DNA from: Bacillota bacterium
Lineage (GTDB): Bacteria > Bacillota_E > Sulfobacillia > Sulfobacillales > Sulfobacillaceae
Direction: 5' to 3'
NCBI GenBank assembly: GCA_021820165.1
Contig: JAKADW010000117.1
Coordinates: 1-6,735 of the forward strand
Length of the DNA: 6,735 bases
Shown here: one piece after another, positions 6,625 through 6,735 of the stretch
Numbering within the stretch: the first letter of the stretch is position 1
How the letters are laid out: every line of letters begins with the position of its first letter
Notes under the pieces: model-generated
The model's input: the letters and a program-made list of their open reading frames with translations, nothing else
What the model was told of the DNA's origin: nothing
Databases searched by the model: none
Translations under genes and position numbers: made by a program

Positions 6625-6735
6625 TCAGCAAGCCACGATATCGGACTTCAAATCTTCTTGCTGGCGCATCATGGCAAATTCGGAATTGCAGTATAATAAA
6701 TAGGAGAGTGCTCTAGTGGCAGGACAAGATGCCAT
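6625..6735 (-). CDS. Possible 3' end of an upstream gene, running off the right edge
   Basis: The - strand frame is open from the window edge to a TGA at 6625-6627, giving 36 visible residues that end in EDLKSDIVAC. Its stop is 4 bases before the ATG of the 78-residue frame, so gene-to-gene coupling or one frameshifted gene is possible. I recognise no domain. The segment is short enough to be chance, and it overlaps the candidate promoter and the candidate start on the other strand, so at most one of these readings is right. Confidence 0.2.
   Translation of the reverse strand: MASCPATRALSYLLYCNSEFAMMRQQEDLKSDIVAC
6690..6702. promoter_or_regulatory. Candidate -10 region in an AT-rich island
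   Basis: TATAAT at 6692-6697 on the + strand is a perfect sigma-70/sigma-A -10 hexamer, and the - strand of the same island reads TTATTATACT. Neither direction has a convincing -35 box: the + strand at 17-base spacing reads TCATGG, and the - strand has TTGTCC, which is about 26 bases from TATACT. It could serve the oxidase operon on the - strand or a gene to the right on the + strand. Weak call. Confidence 0.25.
6716..6735 (+). CDS. Possible start of a divergent gene cut by the right edge
   Basis: AGGAGAG at 6702-6708 stands 7 bases before a GTG at 6716 that opens a frame reading MAGQDA before the window ends. An ATG at 6729 in another frame, after AGGA, is a weaker alternative. The TATAAT at 6692 would put transcription start almost on the ribosome site, which is unusual and counts against one of the two calls. 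Only six residues are visible, so no function can be given. Confidence 0.2.

Noticed and set aside
1..6735. CRISPR arrays, insertion sequences, tRNA or rRNA genes, phage or defence genes
   Set aside because: No regularly spaced repeats, transposase motifs, cloverleaf-like segments or known defence domains were seen on either strand.

Overview
The window holds two blocks of genes that converge on a 79-base gap (2340-2418). On the left, on the + strand, are two GT4-type (GT-B fold) glycosyltransferases translated as an overlapping pair. On the right, on the - strand, is a complete four-gene haem-copper quinol oxidase operon in the order cyoA-cyoB-cyoC-cyoD (also called qoxABCD), covering 6375 down to 2419. 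The last 360 bases (6376-6735), upstream of cyoA, hold no gene I recognise. They contain a small open frame that ends 8 bases before cyoA, the tail of another open frame that runs off the window edge, and an AT-rich island that could be a promoter.

The oxidase is a proton-pumping terminal respiratory oxidase. CyoB carries all the haem and CuB ligands and both proton channels. CyoA is a lipoprotein-type subunit II without CuA ligands, so the donor is a quinol and not cytochrome c. CyoC (five membrane segments) and CyoD (three) complete the complex. The genes are tightly packed (7-base gap, 4-base ATGA overlap, 18-base gap) with good Shine-Dalgarno sites, consistent with one transcript. No haem O or haem A synthase gene is present, so the sequence does not tell bo3 from aa3.

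The two glycosyltransferases probably belong to a surface-polysaccharide cluster that begins left of the window. The first has no visible start and is likely cut by the edge. The second starts inside the end of the first. This block looks more AT-rich and differs in codon choice from the oxidase operon, so the junction may be a boundary between an accessory region and core respiratory genes.

Organism: a bacterium of middling GC. The strong GGAGGT-type ribosome sites, the lipoprotein subunit II and a quinol site with a glutamate where Bacillus aa3-600 menaquinol oxidase also has one suggest a Firmicute, perhaps an acidophilic or thermophilic genus such as Sulfobacillus or Alicyclobacillus. CyoB is nevertheless close to E. 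coli CyoB in several stretches, and a proteobacterial host cannot be excluded. I saw no undescribed system; the most unusual points are the altered quinol site in CyoB and the unexplained small frames ahead of cyoA.
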